From NCBI RefSeq assembly GCF_014023275.1, contig NZ_CP054698.1, positions 124,001-188,000 on the forward strand: DNA of 64,000 bases, read 5' to 3'. Below are positions 45,936-55,209 of the stretch, piece by piece (within the stretch, counting starts at the first letter, position 1; each line of letters begins with the position of its first letter). The position numbers and the translations under genes were made by a program. Source of the stretch: Nostoc edaphicum CCNP1411. GTDB lineage: Bacteria; Cyanobacteriota; Cyanobacteriia; Cyanobacteriales; Nostocaceae. The notes beneath the pieces were generated by a model. That model did not search any database. It was not told where the DNA came from and saw nothing but the letters and a program-made list of their open reading frames with translations.

Positions 45936-46334
45936 TTACTTTTCCATTTTCTTCTTAACCTGCTCTAATACAACTTTGTAATCTTGCCGTTCTGGATGCA
46001 ACTTCACTAGCTTCTCTAAAAGTTCCATCGCACCTTTCGTATCCTTCAATTGCAACCGCAGCAAAGACAGTTTCTCTAAAGCAAGTTGGTTTTCTGGTTC
46101 CCGTTGTAAAACCAACTCGTAGCCCTGCGCCTGTTGCTGTAATCCTGACTCAGGAGAAGCAGACGCAGTTGCTGGCTTAGGTTGGGTAGCCTGTTGGATT
46201 GCGGGAATAACTGCAAATACCGTAGAACCAAAAAACGAGAACATCGACACTATCGTGACAATTTTTTGTCGCCGCTGAATCTGCTTTTTGCGGGTAATTA
46301 GGTATTCTTCATCTGAACCAGCCATGCCTGACAT
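45936..46334 (-). CDS. Membrane-anchored TPR-like protein
   Basis: 132 residues. A basic N-terminal region ([14 protein letters not shown]) precedes one transmembrane segment ([20 protein letters not shown]), a Pro/Ala/Ser linker and two TPR-like helices pairs ([20 protein letters not shown], then [20 protein letters not shown]). A second ATG nine bases inside (46325) is an equally good start. It is separated by about 140 bases from the surface-sugar operon and is normal in base composition, so it is probably host-backbone. Confidence 0.78.
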   Translation of the reverse strand: MSGMAGSDEEYLITRKKQIQRRQKIVTIVSMFSFFGSTVFAVIPAIQQATQPKPATASASPESGLQQQAQGYELVLQREPENQLALEKLSLLRLQLKDTKGAMELLEKLVKLHPERQDYKVVLEQVKKKMEK

Positions 46335-47264
46335 ACTTGCTGTGGTAAATACTTAGGTATTAGCAAGCCTCCCGTTCTGAGGATACCCATCTACTCAACA
46401 GAAACTAACATCTTCGCTAAAAATTTTTTACACAAACTTCAAATGCTGACTCTGAAGACGAGGGAACTTTATGGTAAACCCATGCTGTACCGACATTTTC
46501 CCATGCGTAGTTTACCGCCGTAGGCATCGCTCCCCTACTTCAAAGCAAAATCCTCTCCCGCATCTAGACAGAGCTAACCCTCTAGGTCTTCTTCTCTGAG
46601 CAAAACATTAAAATTATATAAAGATTTGCGATGATTCTACCTAATGACAGATGTTTGCGATATTCTGAATAACGTTTAAATAAACAAAAACAGTAGCTAT
46701 TTCTACTCAATTGCAAACTTGCCCGTAAGTCAAAAACTTTCAAACCAGCCCTTGTCATATAGGTTGTTCAACAAGCACACACATTTTTTGTGATTAAAAC
46801 AAATAGAATTTTCCTAGTCGTCCTTAGTCACACTACTTAGTGAAACTTCACAGACGAATAATGATTCTGCTCAGTGTCCAGAATATATCTCTTACAAAAG
46901 GTAGTGTTGTAATCTTGTGGAAAAAGGCTAAAGGTAAAGAGGAAAAAGAAGACAGGGAAAGATTAAAGGGAAAAGGGGAAACAGAAACATCCCTTAACCC
47001 CTCATCCCTTAACCCTTTCCCCTAAACCTTTGCTTAGTTTCTGCAAAAAGTTTAAGGACTACTTGGTGGAATTGGACTTTTGTGGTGGTAATTACCGTAC
47101 AAAACCGAATTTACCAGTAACTTAGTAGAGTTTGTTATGGTATAGTTAGAAAGTTAAGACTAGCTTTGCCAAAATTACACCACTCTACGGGCCGGCAACA
47201 ATTGCAGAATGGAAAGCAGTTTTAATTAAGCATTTACCAACAAAATTTGAATTCAATCGAGGTT
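46335..47264. other. Long gene-poor stretch
   Basis: About 930 bases. One inverted copy of the dispersed palindrome at 46505-46530 and a purine-rich block at 46925-47000 followed by a CCCTTAACCCC-type block. The 61-codon ORF at 46840 is built from that purine block and is not credible. No RNA gene recognised. Confidence 0.5.
46505..46530. repeat. Dispersed palindrome, inverted copy
   Basis: Read on the minus strand it gives GCGATGCCTACGGCGG then a TACGC end, matching the family at 14580 and 16648. Confidence 0.7.
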
Positions 47265-47483
47265 ATGACTCAGAAAGTGATTCACCCAATGGTGAAATTG
47301 CAGCGCAACGTGCAATCACTCATAGAATCGAACATTATTAAGCCAAGCGATAGCATCTGGAAAATCGCTTTGCTCTATGGTAATGAATGGCAGCACTGGA
47401 AACAAGAACTGCTTGACTTTGGCTTTAGTATGCAAGACCCAGTTAGTGAATTGCTAGCTGTAGAAACTTGGGATGAGGAGTAG
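47265..47483 (+). CDS. Small conserved-looking protein (possibly DUF4327)
   Basis: 72 residues from the ATG at 47265; the frame opens at a TTG at 47247. Soluble: MVKLQRNVQSLIESNIIKPS, IWKIALLYGNEWQHWKQELL, MQDPVSELLAVETWDEE. The spacing of the second Trp, the acidic helix and the final LLxxExWDEE resembles the small cyanobacterial family DUF4327, but I am unsure. Function unknown. Confidence 0.6.
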   Translation: MTQKVIHPMVKLQRNVQSLIESNIIKPSDSIWKIALLYGNEWQHWKQELLDFGFSMQDPVSELLAVETWDEE

Positions 47484-47535
47484 GGAATAGGGAATAGGAA
47501 TTTTTAATATTCACCACTCCCTTACTACCCACTCT

Positions 47536-48822
47536 CTAAACTTTGCAGGCAGCTAAAGCCCCAGCTAATTCTTTTGCAGTTTGATAGCGATCGCGTGGCA
47601 ATGGTTCTGTAGCGCGATCAATCACATCTCTTAATTGGGAACTAATGGTGGGAACTTTTGCCACATCAAACCTGAAGTTTCGCCCTCTTTGGCGATAATA
47701 CTTGAAAGGGTTTTCGCCTGTGAGCAGAAAAATCAGCGTTGGCCCAATTGCATACAAATCAGATTGAGTTAAAGGTTGTCCTCGTTCTTGTTCAGGAGCG
47801 CAATAACCTTCTGCACCAATTCGAGTACCGGGCGCTGTGCCAATTTCCTTAACTGCGCCAAAATCCAGCACCACTATGCGATTTACTGCACTTCGCACCA
47901 TTAAGTTGGCGGGTTTAATATCGCGGTGAATCAGTGGAGGGCTTTGGCTATGAAGATAGTCTAAGATATCGCAGGTTTGGATCATCCAAGCGATCGCCTG
48001 GCTTGGTGTTACAGGGCCAGTAGTATAGACACGTTTCTCTAAATCTTGACCGTGGATTAGTTCCATTGCCAAGTATTTTTTTCCGCCTTCTACAAAGAAA
48101 TCGTAATACTTGGGAATTCCAGGATGGTTAAGGGATTTGAGAGTGTACGCCTCTCGCTCAAATAATTCTTGAGCTTTGGCAATTCTTAGCATATCAGCAT
48201 TCATTTGCTTCAACACCAGCAGTTGTGGCATACCCGCAATCAGACCAGCCGCATCCCAAGCGAGATAAGTAGTACCCATACCTCCTTGCCCAAGAGTTTG
48301 CAACACCTGATAATGGCGAATCCTCTGTTGCACCAAGAGAGGTTGACCGCAGTGGATGCAAAACAGATTGTTTGGGGAGTTGCCTTCGTGGGTGCAAATG
48401 TAGGATGAATTTGCTATACCTTGGGCTGAGTAGAGTGTTGCAGCAGCATTTTCTTCTGTGCCTTGCATTTGTTGTTGCGATCGCAAACCAGTTTCCAGTA
48501 CTGTTACATCCTGAAGTTGGAATTGCAGTATTGGGCCTCCCTGTGCCAGTTGCAAAAGGGAATTATCTGGTAATGGACTCTGAATTACAAGGATACCGTT
48601 GAGGAAAGTCCCATTTGTACCTTGACTAATCAGCCGCCAACCACCATCATTGCCGGGAGAATCGACTTGCCTCAGTTCTAGATGATGCCGCGAAACTAAA
48701 CTATCAGTTAAAACAACGTGATTATCTGCCGCTCGACCAATCCGAATTATGGAGGAGTTCTCAAAGCACCACTGCTGGAGGGGCGTTTTCTGTTGCGGTT
48801 CTAACAGGGTCAGACTAACCAC
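47536..48822 (-). CDS. Ser/Thr protein kinase with FHA domain and zinc ribbon
   Basis: 428 residues, starting with GTG. An FHA domain at residues about 25-95 (IIRIGRAADNHVVLTDSLVS then RHHLELRQ) that binds phosphothreonine, a zinc-ribbon remnant (YICTHEGNSPNNLFCIHCGQ) and a Hanks-type kinase domain from about 170: LGQGGMGTTYLAWD, catalytic loop HRDIKPANLMV (about 299), VLDFGAVKEIG (about 319) and the APE-like EGYCAPEQERG. No transmembrane segment. The PP2C gene lies upstream on the same strand, so a kinase-phosphatase pair is probable. Confidence 0.94.
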   Translation of the reverse strand: MVSLTLLEPQQKTPLQQWCFENSSIIRIGRAADNHVVLTDSLVSRHHLELRQVDSPGNDGGWRLISQGTNGTFLNGILVIQSPLPDNSLLQLAQGGPILQFQLQDVTVLETGLRSQQQMQGTEENAAATLYSAQGIANSSYICTHEGNSPNNLFCIHCGQPLLVQQRIRHYQVLQTLGQGGMGTTYLAWDAAGLIAGMPQLLVLKQMNADMLRIAKAQELFEREAYTLKSLNHPGIPKYYDFFVEGGKKYLAMELIHGQDLEKRVYTTGPVTPSQAIAWMIQTCDILDYLHSQSPPLIHRDIKPANLMVRSAVNRIVVLDFGAVKEIGTAPGTRIGAEGYCAPEQERGQPLTQSDLYAIGPTLIFLLTGENPFKYYRQRGRNFRFDVAKVPTISSQLRDVIDRATEPLPRDRYQTAKELAGALAACKV

Positions 48823-48848
48823 AATACAACCTACAAGGTAAATGGATT

Positions 48849-48985
48849 AGGAATTGGGCATGGGGCATTGGGCATTGGGCATTGAAAAGAGGTAGAGGGG
48901 CGGGGTGCGGGGGGCAGGGGGAAAACTCTTCTCCCTTGCTCCCTGCTCCTCTGCTTATTACCCATGCCCCATGCCCTATGCCCAT
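48849..48985. repeat. Heptamer array between kinase and phosphatase genes
   Basis: GGGCATT units (48854-48880), a G-rich block with GGGGCGGGGTGCGGGGGGC, and complementary CCCATGC units at 48960-48982. Fills the space between the two genes. Confidence 0.8.
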
Positions 48986-48989
48986 TTTT

Positions 48990-50993
48990 TCAACTTTCCA
49001 GATTTGGGCGTACTTTTGCCCGAATCAGTATACCAGTAATGTTGTCATGACCATTGTGCTGGTTTGCCAAATCAATTAAGTCCGTAACGCCCCGTTCTAA
49101 GTTAGCGCCAGAACTAAGTAAGGGTTCTAAGTGAGTCTGCCAATGGGTTTCTAGTAAATCATTATCTGATAGACCGTCCGATGCCAACAGCAGAAGAGTA
49201 TCTTCATTAAGATCGAAAAAGCCAACATCAGGATCAATGGAGCTTTCGTCACGAGGCCCCAAGGCTTGAGTGAGTTGGTACGCATCCGGGCGGGCATAAG
49301 CGATGCTTGCTTCCACTCCGCGAGTAATTTCCCGTTGCCCAACTTCATGATCTACTGTGACTTGTTCTAGTCCCCGCTTGCGCGTCAGACGATAGAGACG
49401 GCTATCTCCCACATGAGCAACTGCTGCTTCAGTATCTTGAATTAAGAGCATTACCAAAGTTGTACCCATACGCCCAACTCCAGAACGGGCATCTTGTTGA
49501 TTGAGCTTGAAAATCGCCTCATTAGCTAAATACACTGCCTCACGAATGCTCTCTTCTGTTGGCAGTTGGTTGGCAATCCAGTGTTCTTGAAAGTATTGCC
49601 GTAGGGTGTTGACTGCTAACTCACTGGCTATCTCGCCGCCAGCGTGTCCACCCATACCATCACAGAGAATATACAAACCATGCCCTTCCAGGACTCGACT
49701 TTTGGGCAACTCCAGTTTATGGATTTTGGTTTCAATACCAAAGTAGTCTTCGTTATGATGACGTTGACGCCCCACATCTGTGCGTCCCGCATCTTCTAAG
49801 CTACTTAACTGCATTGCCAACACAACAGTTGGCATATCATCAGTTTTGCTAATGATATCTTCTGGCTCATCTGATTGCGGGATAGTGGGCACAGCCGTGT
49901 TTTTCTCCTTTATTGGGGGCAAAGTTGGGGTTCCTAGTGCTTCTAGTTCAATAGAGATTTCCTCCAAACGCGATCGCAATTGTGCGATCGTCTGAATCTT
50001 ACCTACATCTAAATCCCCTAACATCTGGACTACAGAGCCAAATTGAGTACGTTGAGATTGCCTAAATAGCGATTGCCAAACCCGCCCCAAAGCTTGGATA
50101 GTTAACGGTTCCTCTGGAATATCAGATGTTTGGGCTTGGGTATTTTCTGGCGACTCGCCGATAGGCTGAGAATTCGATGATTCTACATACAATCTTTGTA
50201 GAGCCAGCGTTTGGTCTTCATCCAATCGCAAATTCGACAAATCTAAAAGGCTTTGACGACAATTTACTGGTTCCAATACTGCCCAAAGTTGGGCCATTTG
50301 ATAACACCAGTGTAAAATTTTTAACGAACTCGTTGTTTCTTCTTGCCAGCGATCAAGTAAATGCTGCCAATTTGAGCGGTCTTCGATTATTACTACCTGT
50401 ATATCACCCTGCTGCCATGCATCGTGAATTGGCGGTATTCCCCGCTCACCTTGGGATTGTAAGGCAATATAAAGTCTAGCAAGGTGAGGAATTTCACTCG
50501 TTTCTACTGATGGCGTTAGCAAATCTGATTGCTGACTTGCTAGTATTGCCTCAATCGGTGATATTTGATACGGTTGGCAGTCTAGAACTCTCACACCTAC
50601 ATCAGTAATAGGGGTAGTTTCCGTTTGGATAGGTAGCGTATCTAACAATTGATAGCGCTCTTGGGAGTCTAAATAGGAGCCTAATGCAATCTGAAAACTA
50701 GGGGATACAGGAGATGAGAAGGGTATTGCTTCCTCATTTCCGTCTACTCCCACATCTCCCTTATCTCCTTCATCCCCCTCTACTCTCAAAGCTTCCCCAC
50801 TCGTTTCTTTAGCAATAATTGCCCAAAACACTGTTCCACATTCCGTGTCACAGTTATGACAACGTAGTGCATTCACAGGTACATCATCGGTACTGCATTC
50901 AGGACAGACCTTGTGAGTCAGGGAAGTACCACAGTTTTGACAGAATTTGTTGCTATTGGGGTTTTCAAATTTACACTGAGGGCAAATCAGCAT
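48990..50993 (-). CDS. PP2C-type Ser/Thr phosphatase with zinc-ribbon N-terminus
   Basis: 667 residues. Two zinc ribbons at residues 1-55 (LICPQCKFENPNSNKFCQNC and CHNCDTECGTVFW), a long middle region, then a PP2C domain from about 400: GRQRHHNEDYFGIETK, LYILCDGMGGHAGGEIASEL, GTTLVMLLIQDTEAAVAHVG, DSRLYRL, LASDGLSDNDLLE and GHDNITGILI (metal-binding Asp residues). It reverses Ser/Thr phosphorylation and may act with the FHA kinase gene downstream. Residues about 68-98 (EGDEGDKGDVGVDGN and on) are encoded by short repeats (50700-50790). Confidence 0.93.
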   Translation of the reverse strand: MLICPQCKFENPNSNKFCQNCGTSLTHKVCPECSTDDVPVNALRCHNCDTECGTVFWAIIAKETSGEALRVEGDEGDKGDVGVDGNEEAIPFSSPVSPSFQIALGSYLDSQERYQLLDTLPIQTETTPITDVGVRVLDCQPYQISPIEAILASQQSDLLTPSVETSEIPHLARLYIALQSQGERGIPPIHDAWQQGDIQVVIIEDRSNWQHLLDRWQEETTSSLKILHWCYQMAQLWAVLEPVNCRQSLLDLSNLRLDEDQTLALQRLYVESSNSQPIGESPENTQAQTSDIPEEPLTIQALGRVWQSLFRQSQRTQFGSVVQMLGDLDVGKIQTIAQLRSRLEEISIELEALGTPTLPPIKEKNTAVPTIPQSDEPEDIISKTDDMPTVVLAMQLSSLEDAGRTDVGRQRHHNEDYFGIETKIHKLELPKSRVLEGHGLYILCDGMGGHAGGEIASELAVNTLRQYFQEHWIANQLPTEESIREAVYLANEAIFKLNQQDARSGVGRMGTTLVMLLIQDTEAAVAHVGDSRLYRLTRKRGLEQVTVDHEVGQREITRGVEASIAYARPDAYQLTQALGPRDESSIDPDVGFFDLNEDTLLLLASDGLSDNDLLETHWQTHLEPLLSSGANLERGVTDLIDLANQHNGHDNITGILIRAKVRPNLES

Positions 50994-51302
50994 AGTGGAA
51001 GTTCCTTTATTCCCGTTCCAAGGTGCTTCTAGCCACTAAGATCCAAGGTGCCACAATTGGCTGTCCCTGACTACAGTAGACCTACAAGAGATTGTAGTTT
51101 ATCAATGAATTTTGGTGGCAGTATTAATTGTGACGCATATTAGATAAATATTTCATATATTGGCAGCCAATTGCTTATAAATGGGGATTGGGGAATAGGG
51201 AATAGGGAAGAGTTTTCTCCTCTGCCTTTTTTCAATGTCCAATTCCCAATGCCCAATGCCCAATGCCCAATGCCCAATGCCCAATGCCCAGTGCCCAATG
51301 CC
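50994..51302. repeat. Gap filled largely by heptamer arrays
   Basis: GGAATAG units at 51188-51208 and about eight CCCAATG units at 51243-51300, running straight into the stop codon of the binding-protein gene. Nothing else recognised. Confidence 0.8.
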
Positions 51303-52091
51303 CTATTGCCAAGAGTCTGGCAATTCTGGAGGTTCAGCGTTAAACCATTTTTGATAAATTTGCTTGTAAGTGCCATTGGATAACAAAATCGCTATACCTT
51401 TGTTAATTGCATCCAGATGAGGGGAATCTTTGGGGGTAGCAATTCCGTAGTATTCTTCAGTGAGTAGATCGGCGACAACTCTGATGCCTTTGAGTTTGTC
51501 ATTTTTAATCGCATATAAGGTAGCGAAAGCATCGCTAACTACAGCATCAACATTGCCATTGAGTAAGTCCTGGAAAAATTCTGGCCCAGAATTAAACGTA
51601 CTAATTTTGGCATTGGGGATGGTTTTGGCAAAATCTGCCCCAGTGGAACCAATTTGTACAGCAATTTTTTTACCTTTGAGACTGTTGAAGTCTTTAATAT
51701 TTTGGTTGTCTTCGCGTACAGCGATCGCTAGTCCAGCTTTAAAATAGGGTCTGGAAAAAGCAATTGTTTTCAGGCGTTCAGCGGTAATTGTAATCCCACT
51801 AATGGCTGCATCGACTCTTTTGGCTTGCAAGGTCGAGATCATGCCATCAAAAGGCAGAGTTTCAAACTGGACTGCAAAACCTGCTACTTTAGCGATCGCA
51901 TTCATCAAATCAATATCAAAACCTTCTAAGTGACTGCTAGCCTTTTGGATTTCAAAGGGGATAAAGGTGGGATCTGTCGCCACTTTGAGAGGTTGAGCAC
52001 CTGGATTTGGAGTTGGATAATACTTGTTACAGGCAATGATCAGTAGGAAACAGCCTAAGCTCAGAATTAGCTGCTGCCATTTCAAGTTCAT
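51303..52091 (-). CDS. Amino-acid ABC transporter binding lipoprotein (SBP_bac_3)
   Basis: About 262 residues. Signal peptide with lipobox [12 protein letters not shown] (lipid on the Cys) starting from the ATG at 52091 (the frame opens at 52109). The mature protein has the type 3 periplasmic-binding fold: [72 protein letters not shown] and [14 protein letters not shown]. It likely binds a polar or basic amino acid. No permease or ATPase gene is adjacent. Confidence 0.93.
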   Translation of the reverse strand: MNLKWQQLILSLGCFLLIIACNKYYPTPNPGAQPLKVATDPTFIPFEIQKASSHLEGFDIDLMNAIAKVAGFAVQFETLPFDGMISTLQAKRVDAAISGITITAERLKTIAFSRPYFKAGLAIAVREDNQNIKDFNSLKGKKIAVQIGSTGADFAKTIPNAKISTFNSGPEFFQDLLNGNVDAVVSDAFATLYAIKNDKLKGIRVVADLLTEEYYGIATPKDSPHLDAINKGIAILLSNGTYKQIYQKWFNAEPPELPDSWQ

Positions 52092-52343
52092 CAATTTCAC
52101 TATAGTCATTAGTCATGCCCACACCTATTAAAAATATTTTTTGAGCTACCAAATTGCTCTGTATAAATTTTAGATTTTAATTTCCGGAGGGGTTGATTAA
52201 GGGTAAAGCAATGAAATCCTTGCGCTATCTGAATTACAAATTATGAATTACGCGCAGCGGTACTAGTATGTCAAAATAAAAATACCCGATACATCAAGGT
52301 GAGCGATCGCTCCCAAAGCAAGATTAAAGGATTGACCTGAGCA

Positions 52344-52988
52344 ATGGCAGACCAAACCAATCAAAATCAAGCGGGAGAAGTAGCTCCCACCACTGCTGAT
52401 AAGCAGGTTCCTAGTACAAAATCACCCGAAGCCACAGACCTTCCTACTGCCAACACGCCAGATCCTAAAGCCGCAAACCCTGAAGATAATCCCAATGCTG
52501 CTAAACCAGTTGCAGTACCACCCAAGCGAGAAAAACCCGCAGCCGCAGATAAAGCCGCAGTAGACGAAAAACCAGCCGCCGCAGCTAAAGCCGCCAAAAA
52601 GGAAAAAGCTCCATCTGTTGAAGACAAGCCATTTGTAGAGTTCATCGAGCAAGACTATTTGCCAGCTTTACAAAAAGCGATCGCTCAACAAGGTGTGCAA
52701 GATTTACAGGTGTCTTTTGCCAAGCAGAAAGTGCCAATCACTGGCTTTGAATCTGCCGAAGAATGCTGGCAAATTATCGGCAGTTGGAAAGAAATAGGTC
52801 TGCGTCAGTTTAATCTGTATTTCCCCGAAGAAGATATTCAAGGGAAAAAGGGATTTTCCTGTAATGAAGGCAAAAAACCTAGTACTCTTGAGTCATTCTT
52901 AATCGATGAGCGCAAAATTACCCTAGATTTGTTGGTATTTGGCTTGGTTCAGCGCTTGGACGGTCAAAAGTGGTTAGGTATAAATTAG
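52344..52988 (+). CDS. DUF2996 family protein
   Basis: 214 residues. The first 95 are low-complexity and rich in Ala, Pro and Lys (natively disordered). The rest is the conserved DUF2996 domain: KPFVEFIEQDYLPALQKAI, then ECWQIIGSWKEIGLRQFNLY, FPEEDIQGKKGFSCN and STLESFLIDERKITLDLLVF. It occurs only in cyanobacteria and plastids as far as I know, and has no established role. The TAG stop merges with a TTAGTCA repeat array. Confidence 0.9.
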   Translation: MADQTNQNQAGEVAPTTADKQVPSTKSPEATDLPTANTPDPKAANPEDNPNAAKPVAVPPKREKPAAADKAAVDEKPAAAAKAAKKEKAPSVEDKPFVEFIEQDYLPALQKAIAQQGVQDLQVSFAKQKVPITGFESAEECWQIIGSWKEIGLRQFNLYFPEEDIQGKKGFSCNEGKKPSTLESFLIDERKITLDLLVFGLVQRLDGQKWLGIN

Positions 52989-53073
52989 TCATTGGTCATT
53001 AGTCATTAGTCATTAGTCATTGGTCATTGTTTTTTTTACAAATGACAAAGGACAAATGACAAATGACAAATTA
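52986..53073. repeat. Heptamer arrays between convergent genes
   Basis: TTAGTCA/TGGTCAT units on the left, AAATGAC units on the right. The halves are complementary (ATTGTC-type against GACAAAT), so the region could fold as a two-way terminator. Both flanking stop codons touch it. Confidence 0.85.
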
Positions 53074-53565
53074 AAGTTCATGGAAATGGTAGGTAACGGC
53101 TCCAGTATTGGGGTCGTTATCAATTTTTACATAACCTGATTTGTACATTTCATTGAGAGTAGCTTCCACTTCAGCAAAGCTAGCTCCCGTGAACTTTACC
53201 CCTTGAGTGACAGTTAAAAAGCCACCCTTACTTTCCGCCGCTTCAATTAGTTTAATCATGAGCTGGTTGCCTGTTGGGCGGTGGACTTGAGAAGCAACCA
53301 CTGCTTGATTCAACGGCACACCCAAGGGAGATACACCCGCTTTTAATCTCAAATTGCGTTCGTATTCGTCAACCATGTTGGGGATGAGAAGCAGATCCAC
53401 CGTCTGCCCTATGTAAAACAAACCAAAAGTACACAGCCACAACAAACCCGTCCCTATTTTGCCATTGTATAAGCGGTGCAGCCCTCCCAACCCGAAAAAT
53501 CCAACTGCACACAAAATGTAAGAGACAAGAAGTCGGTCTTTCTGTTGATTGTTTTCAAGATTCAT
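53071..53565 (-). CDS. TM2-domain membrane protein
   Basis: 164 residues from the ATG at 53565; the frame opens at 53631. The TM2 domain is at residues about 10-60: VSYILCAVGFFGLGGLHRLY with the DRF-like turn replaced by GGLHRLYNGK, then GLLWLCTFGLFYIGQTVDLL. The C-terminal half is a soluble winged-helix-like region (LMIKLIEAAESKGGFLTVTQ, then AEVEATLNEMYKSGYVKID). Function unknown. Confidence 0.88.
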   Translation of the reverse strand: MNLENNQQKDRLLVSYILCAVGFFGLGGLHRLYNGKIGTGLLWLCTFGLFYIGQTVDLLLIPNMVDEYERNLRLKAGVSPLGVPLNQAVVASQVHRPTGNQLMIKLIEAAESKGGFLTVTQGVKFTGASFAEVEATLNEMYKSGYVKIDNDPNTGAVTYHFHEL

Positions 53566-53988
53566 CTTGCTTTTCAACCCTTTGGATTTGCTCTTGTTGT
53601 CTAAGATGGGTTTTCCATGTTGTAGTAGCAACTACAGAAAATTACTGAGATAAAAATGCTTTAATAATACAACAAGTGCGTACTACTCCACTTGCTCAAA
53701 ACAGTGCTAATCACTGAACTAAGTTTATTTGACTACTAATCCGCGATTCTTGGTTCCGCAAACATTGAATGATTGTTGCAACTCTTAATCTTTTGCTTAC
53801 AAATTTCTCACCCGCACCTTGGTAGACTGAACTTTATACAATTGGATTATTGTGGGCTGTTACGTTTTAACAGAACATTACCCTTGGCTTTCTGGTGAAG
53901 CAGTCGCTCAGAGGATGTTTTCCCGATGAGGAAGTGCCAAACCCGAAGGGTCTACTTAAGATAATAAAGACGAAAGAGCAATCAAGAC
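53566..53988. other. Upstream region of acsF
   Basis: About 420 bases with no gene or repeat recognised. It should hold the acsF promoter. The last 60 bases before the ATG are purine-rich with AAAGAGCAATC leader sequence. Confidence 0.45.
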
Positions 53989-55065
53989 ATGGTAGATTCC
54001 CTCAAAAAACCAGGCTTTGAAGAAATCCGGCCAGGGATTAAAGTCCCGGCAAAAGAAACCCTGTTAACACCTCGGTTTTATACTACCGATTTTGATGAAA
54101 TGGCGCGGATGGATATCTCCGTCAATGAAGACGAGTTACAAGCCATTCTCGAAGAGTTCCGCACCGACTACAACCGCCATCACTTTGTTCGGGATGCCGA
54201 GTTTGACCAATCCTGGGATCATATTGACGGGGAAACTCGCAAATTGTTTGTTGAATTTCTAGAACGTTCTTGTACAGCAGAGTTTTCCGGCTTTTTGCTG
54301 TATAAAGAACTTGGTCGTCGCTTGAAAGGAAAAAGCCCCGTCTTGGCAGAGTGCTTTAACCTGATGTCACGGGATGAAGCACGTCATGCTGGCTTTTTGA
54401 ACAAAGCTTTGTCGGACTTTAATCTGTCCCTAGATTTAGGGTTTTTGACTAAGAGCCGCAGTTATACCTTCTTTAAGCCGAAATTCATCTTCTACGCTAC
54501 TTATCTTTCTGAGAAGATCGGTTATTGGCGCTACATCACTATTTATCGCCATTTAGAAGCACATCCCGAAGATCGGGTTTATCCAATCTTCCGGTTCTTT
54601 GAAAATTGGTGTCAAGATGAAAACCGCCACGGCGATTTCTTCGATGCCATTATGAAATCCCAACCGCAAATGTTGAATGATTGGAAAGCACGGCTGTGGA
54701 GTCGGTTCTTCCTGTTGTCGGTGTTTGCGACCATGTATCTCAATGACATTCAACGCAAGGACTTTTATGCCACCCTTGGGTTGGATGCACGAGAATACGA
54801 CATCCATGTAATTCAGAAGACTAACGAAAACGCAGGTCGCGTGTTCCCGCTGATGCTGGATGTAGAGAATCCAGAGTTTTATGAGCGATTAGATATCTGT
54901 ATATCCAATAATGAGAAGTTGGGTGCGATCGCTAACTCCAGCACTCCCAAATTCCTGCAAATCTTCCAGAAATTGCCACTTTATATCTCCAATGGCTGGC
55001 AATTATTACGGCTGTACCTGATGAAACCGATTGATACTTTTTCTGCTCAAGGGTCAGTTCGTTAA
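53989..55065 (+). CDS. acsF: Mg-protoporphyrin IX monomethyl ester oxidative cyclase
   Basis: The aerobic diiron cyclase that forms the fifth ring of chlorophyll. 358 residues, complete. The two diiron motifs are [13 protein letters not shown] (E-x-x-H, about residue 130) and [13 protein letters not shown] (about 210), with [14 protein letters not shown] before the first. The N-terminus is typical ([20 protein letters not shown]). It would act at the thylakoid with a small partner subunit (Ycf54-like) not seen here. Normal codon use. Terminator follows at 55091. Confidence 0.97.
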   Translation: MVDSLKKPGFEEIRPGIKVPAKETLLTPRFYTTDFDEMARMDISVNEDELQAILEEFRTDYNRHHFVRDAEFDQSWDHIDGETRKLFVEFLERSCTAEFSGFLLYKELGRRLKGKSPVLAECFNLMSRDEARHAGFLNKALSDFNLSLDLGFLTKSRSYTFFKPKFIFYATYLSEKIGYWRYITIYRHLEAHPEDRVYPIFRFFENWCQDENRHGDFFDAIMKSQPQMLNDWKARLWSRFFLLSVFATMYLNDIQRKDFYATLGLDAREYDIHVIQKTNENAGRVFPLMLDVENPEFYERLDICISNNEKLGAIANSSTPKFLQIFQKLPLYISNGWQLLRLYLMKPIDTFSAQGSVR

Positions 55066-55090
55066 GTTATAACAGGTTTGCGAAAGCTTT

Positions 55091-55125
55091 AGTGGTTCTG
55101 TAATCAACAGAACCACTTTTATTTT
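55091..55125 (+). terminator. Terminator after acsF
   Basis: AGTGGTTCTG (55091-55100) is perfectly inverted at 55108-55117 around a seven-base loop, followed by TTTTATTTT. It lies 26 bases after the acsF stop codon. Confidence 0.88.
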
Positions 55126-55209
55126 GTCCACAAGATTACCCTATGGGGTACTATCCGTCAATAAGTCTAGGCAGTTAAGTTTGATATGTAGTTTCTCTGT
55201 AACAAAAAG

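Noticed and set aside
46840..47025. 61-codon ORF before the 72-residue gene
   Set aside because: Its Lys/Glu/Arg-rich translation comes from a purine block next to its complementary pyrimidine block. No start or ribosome site.
52367..52652. Two antisense ORFs within the DUF2996 gene
   Set aside because: Produced by the Ala/Lys-rich low-complexity codons of the sense gene.
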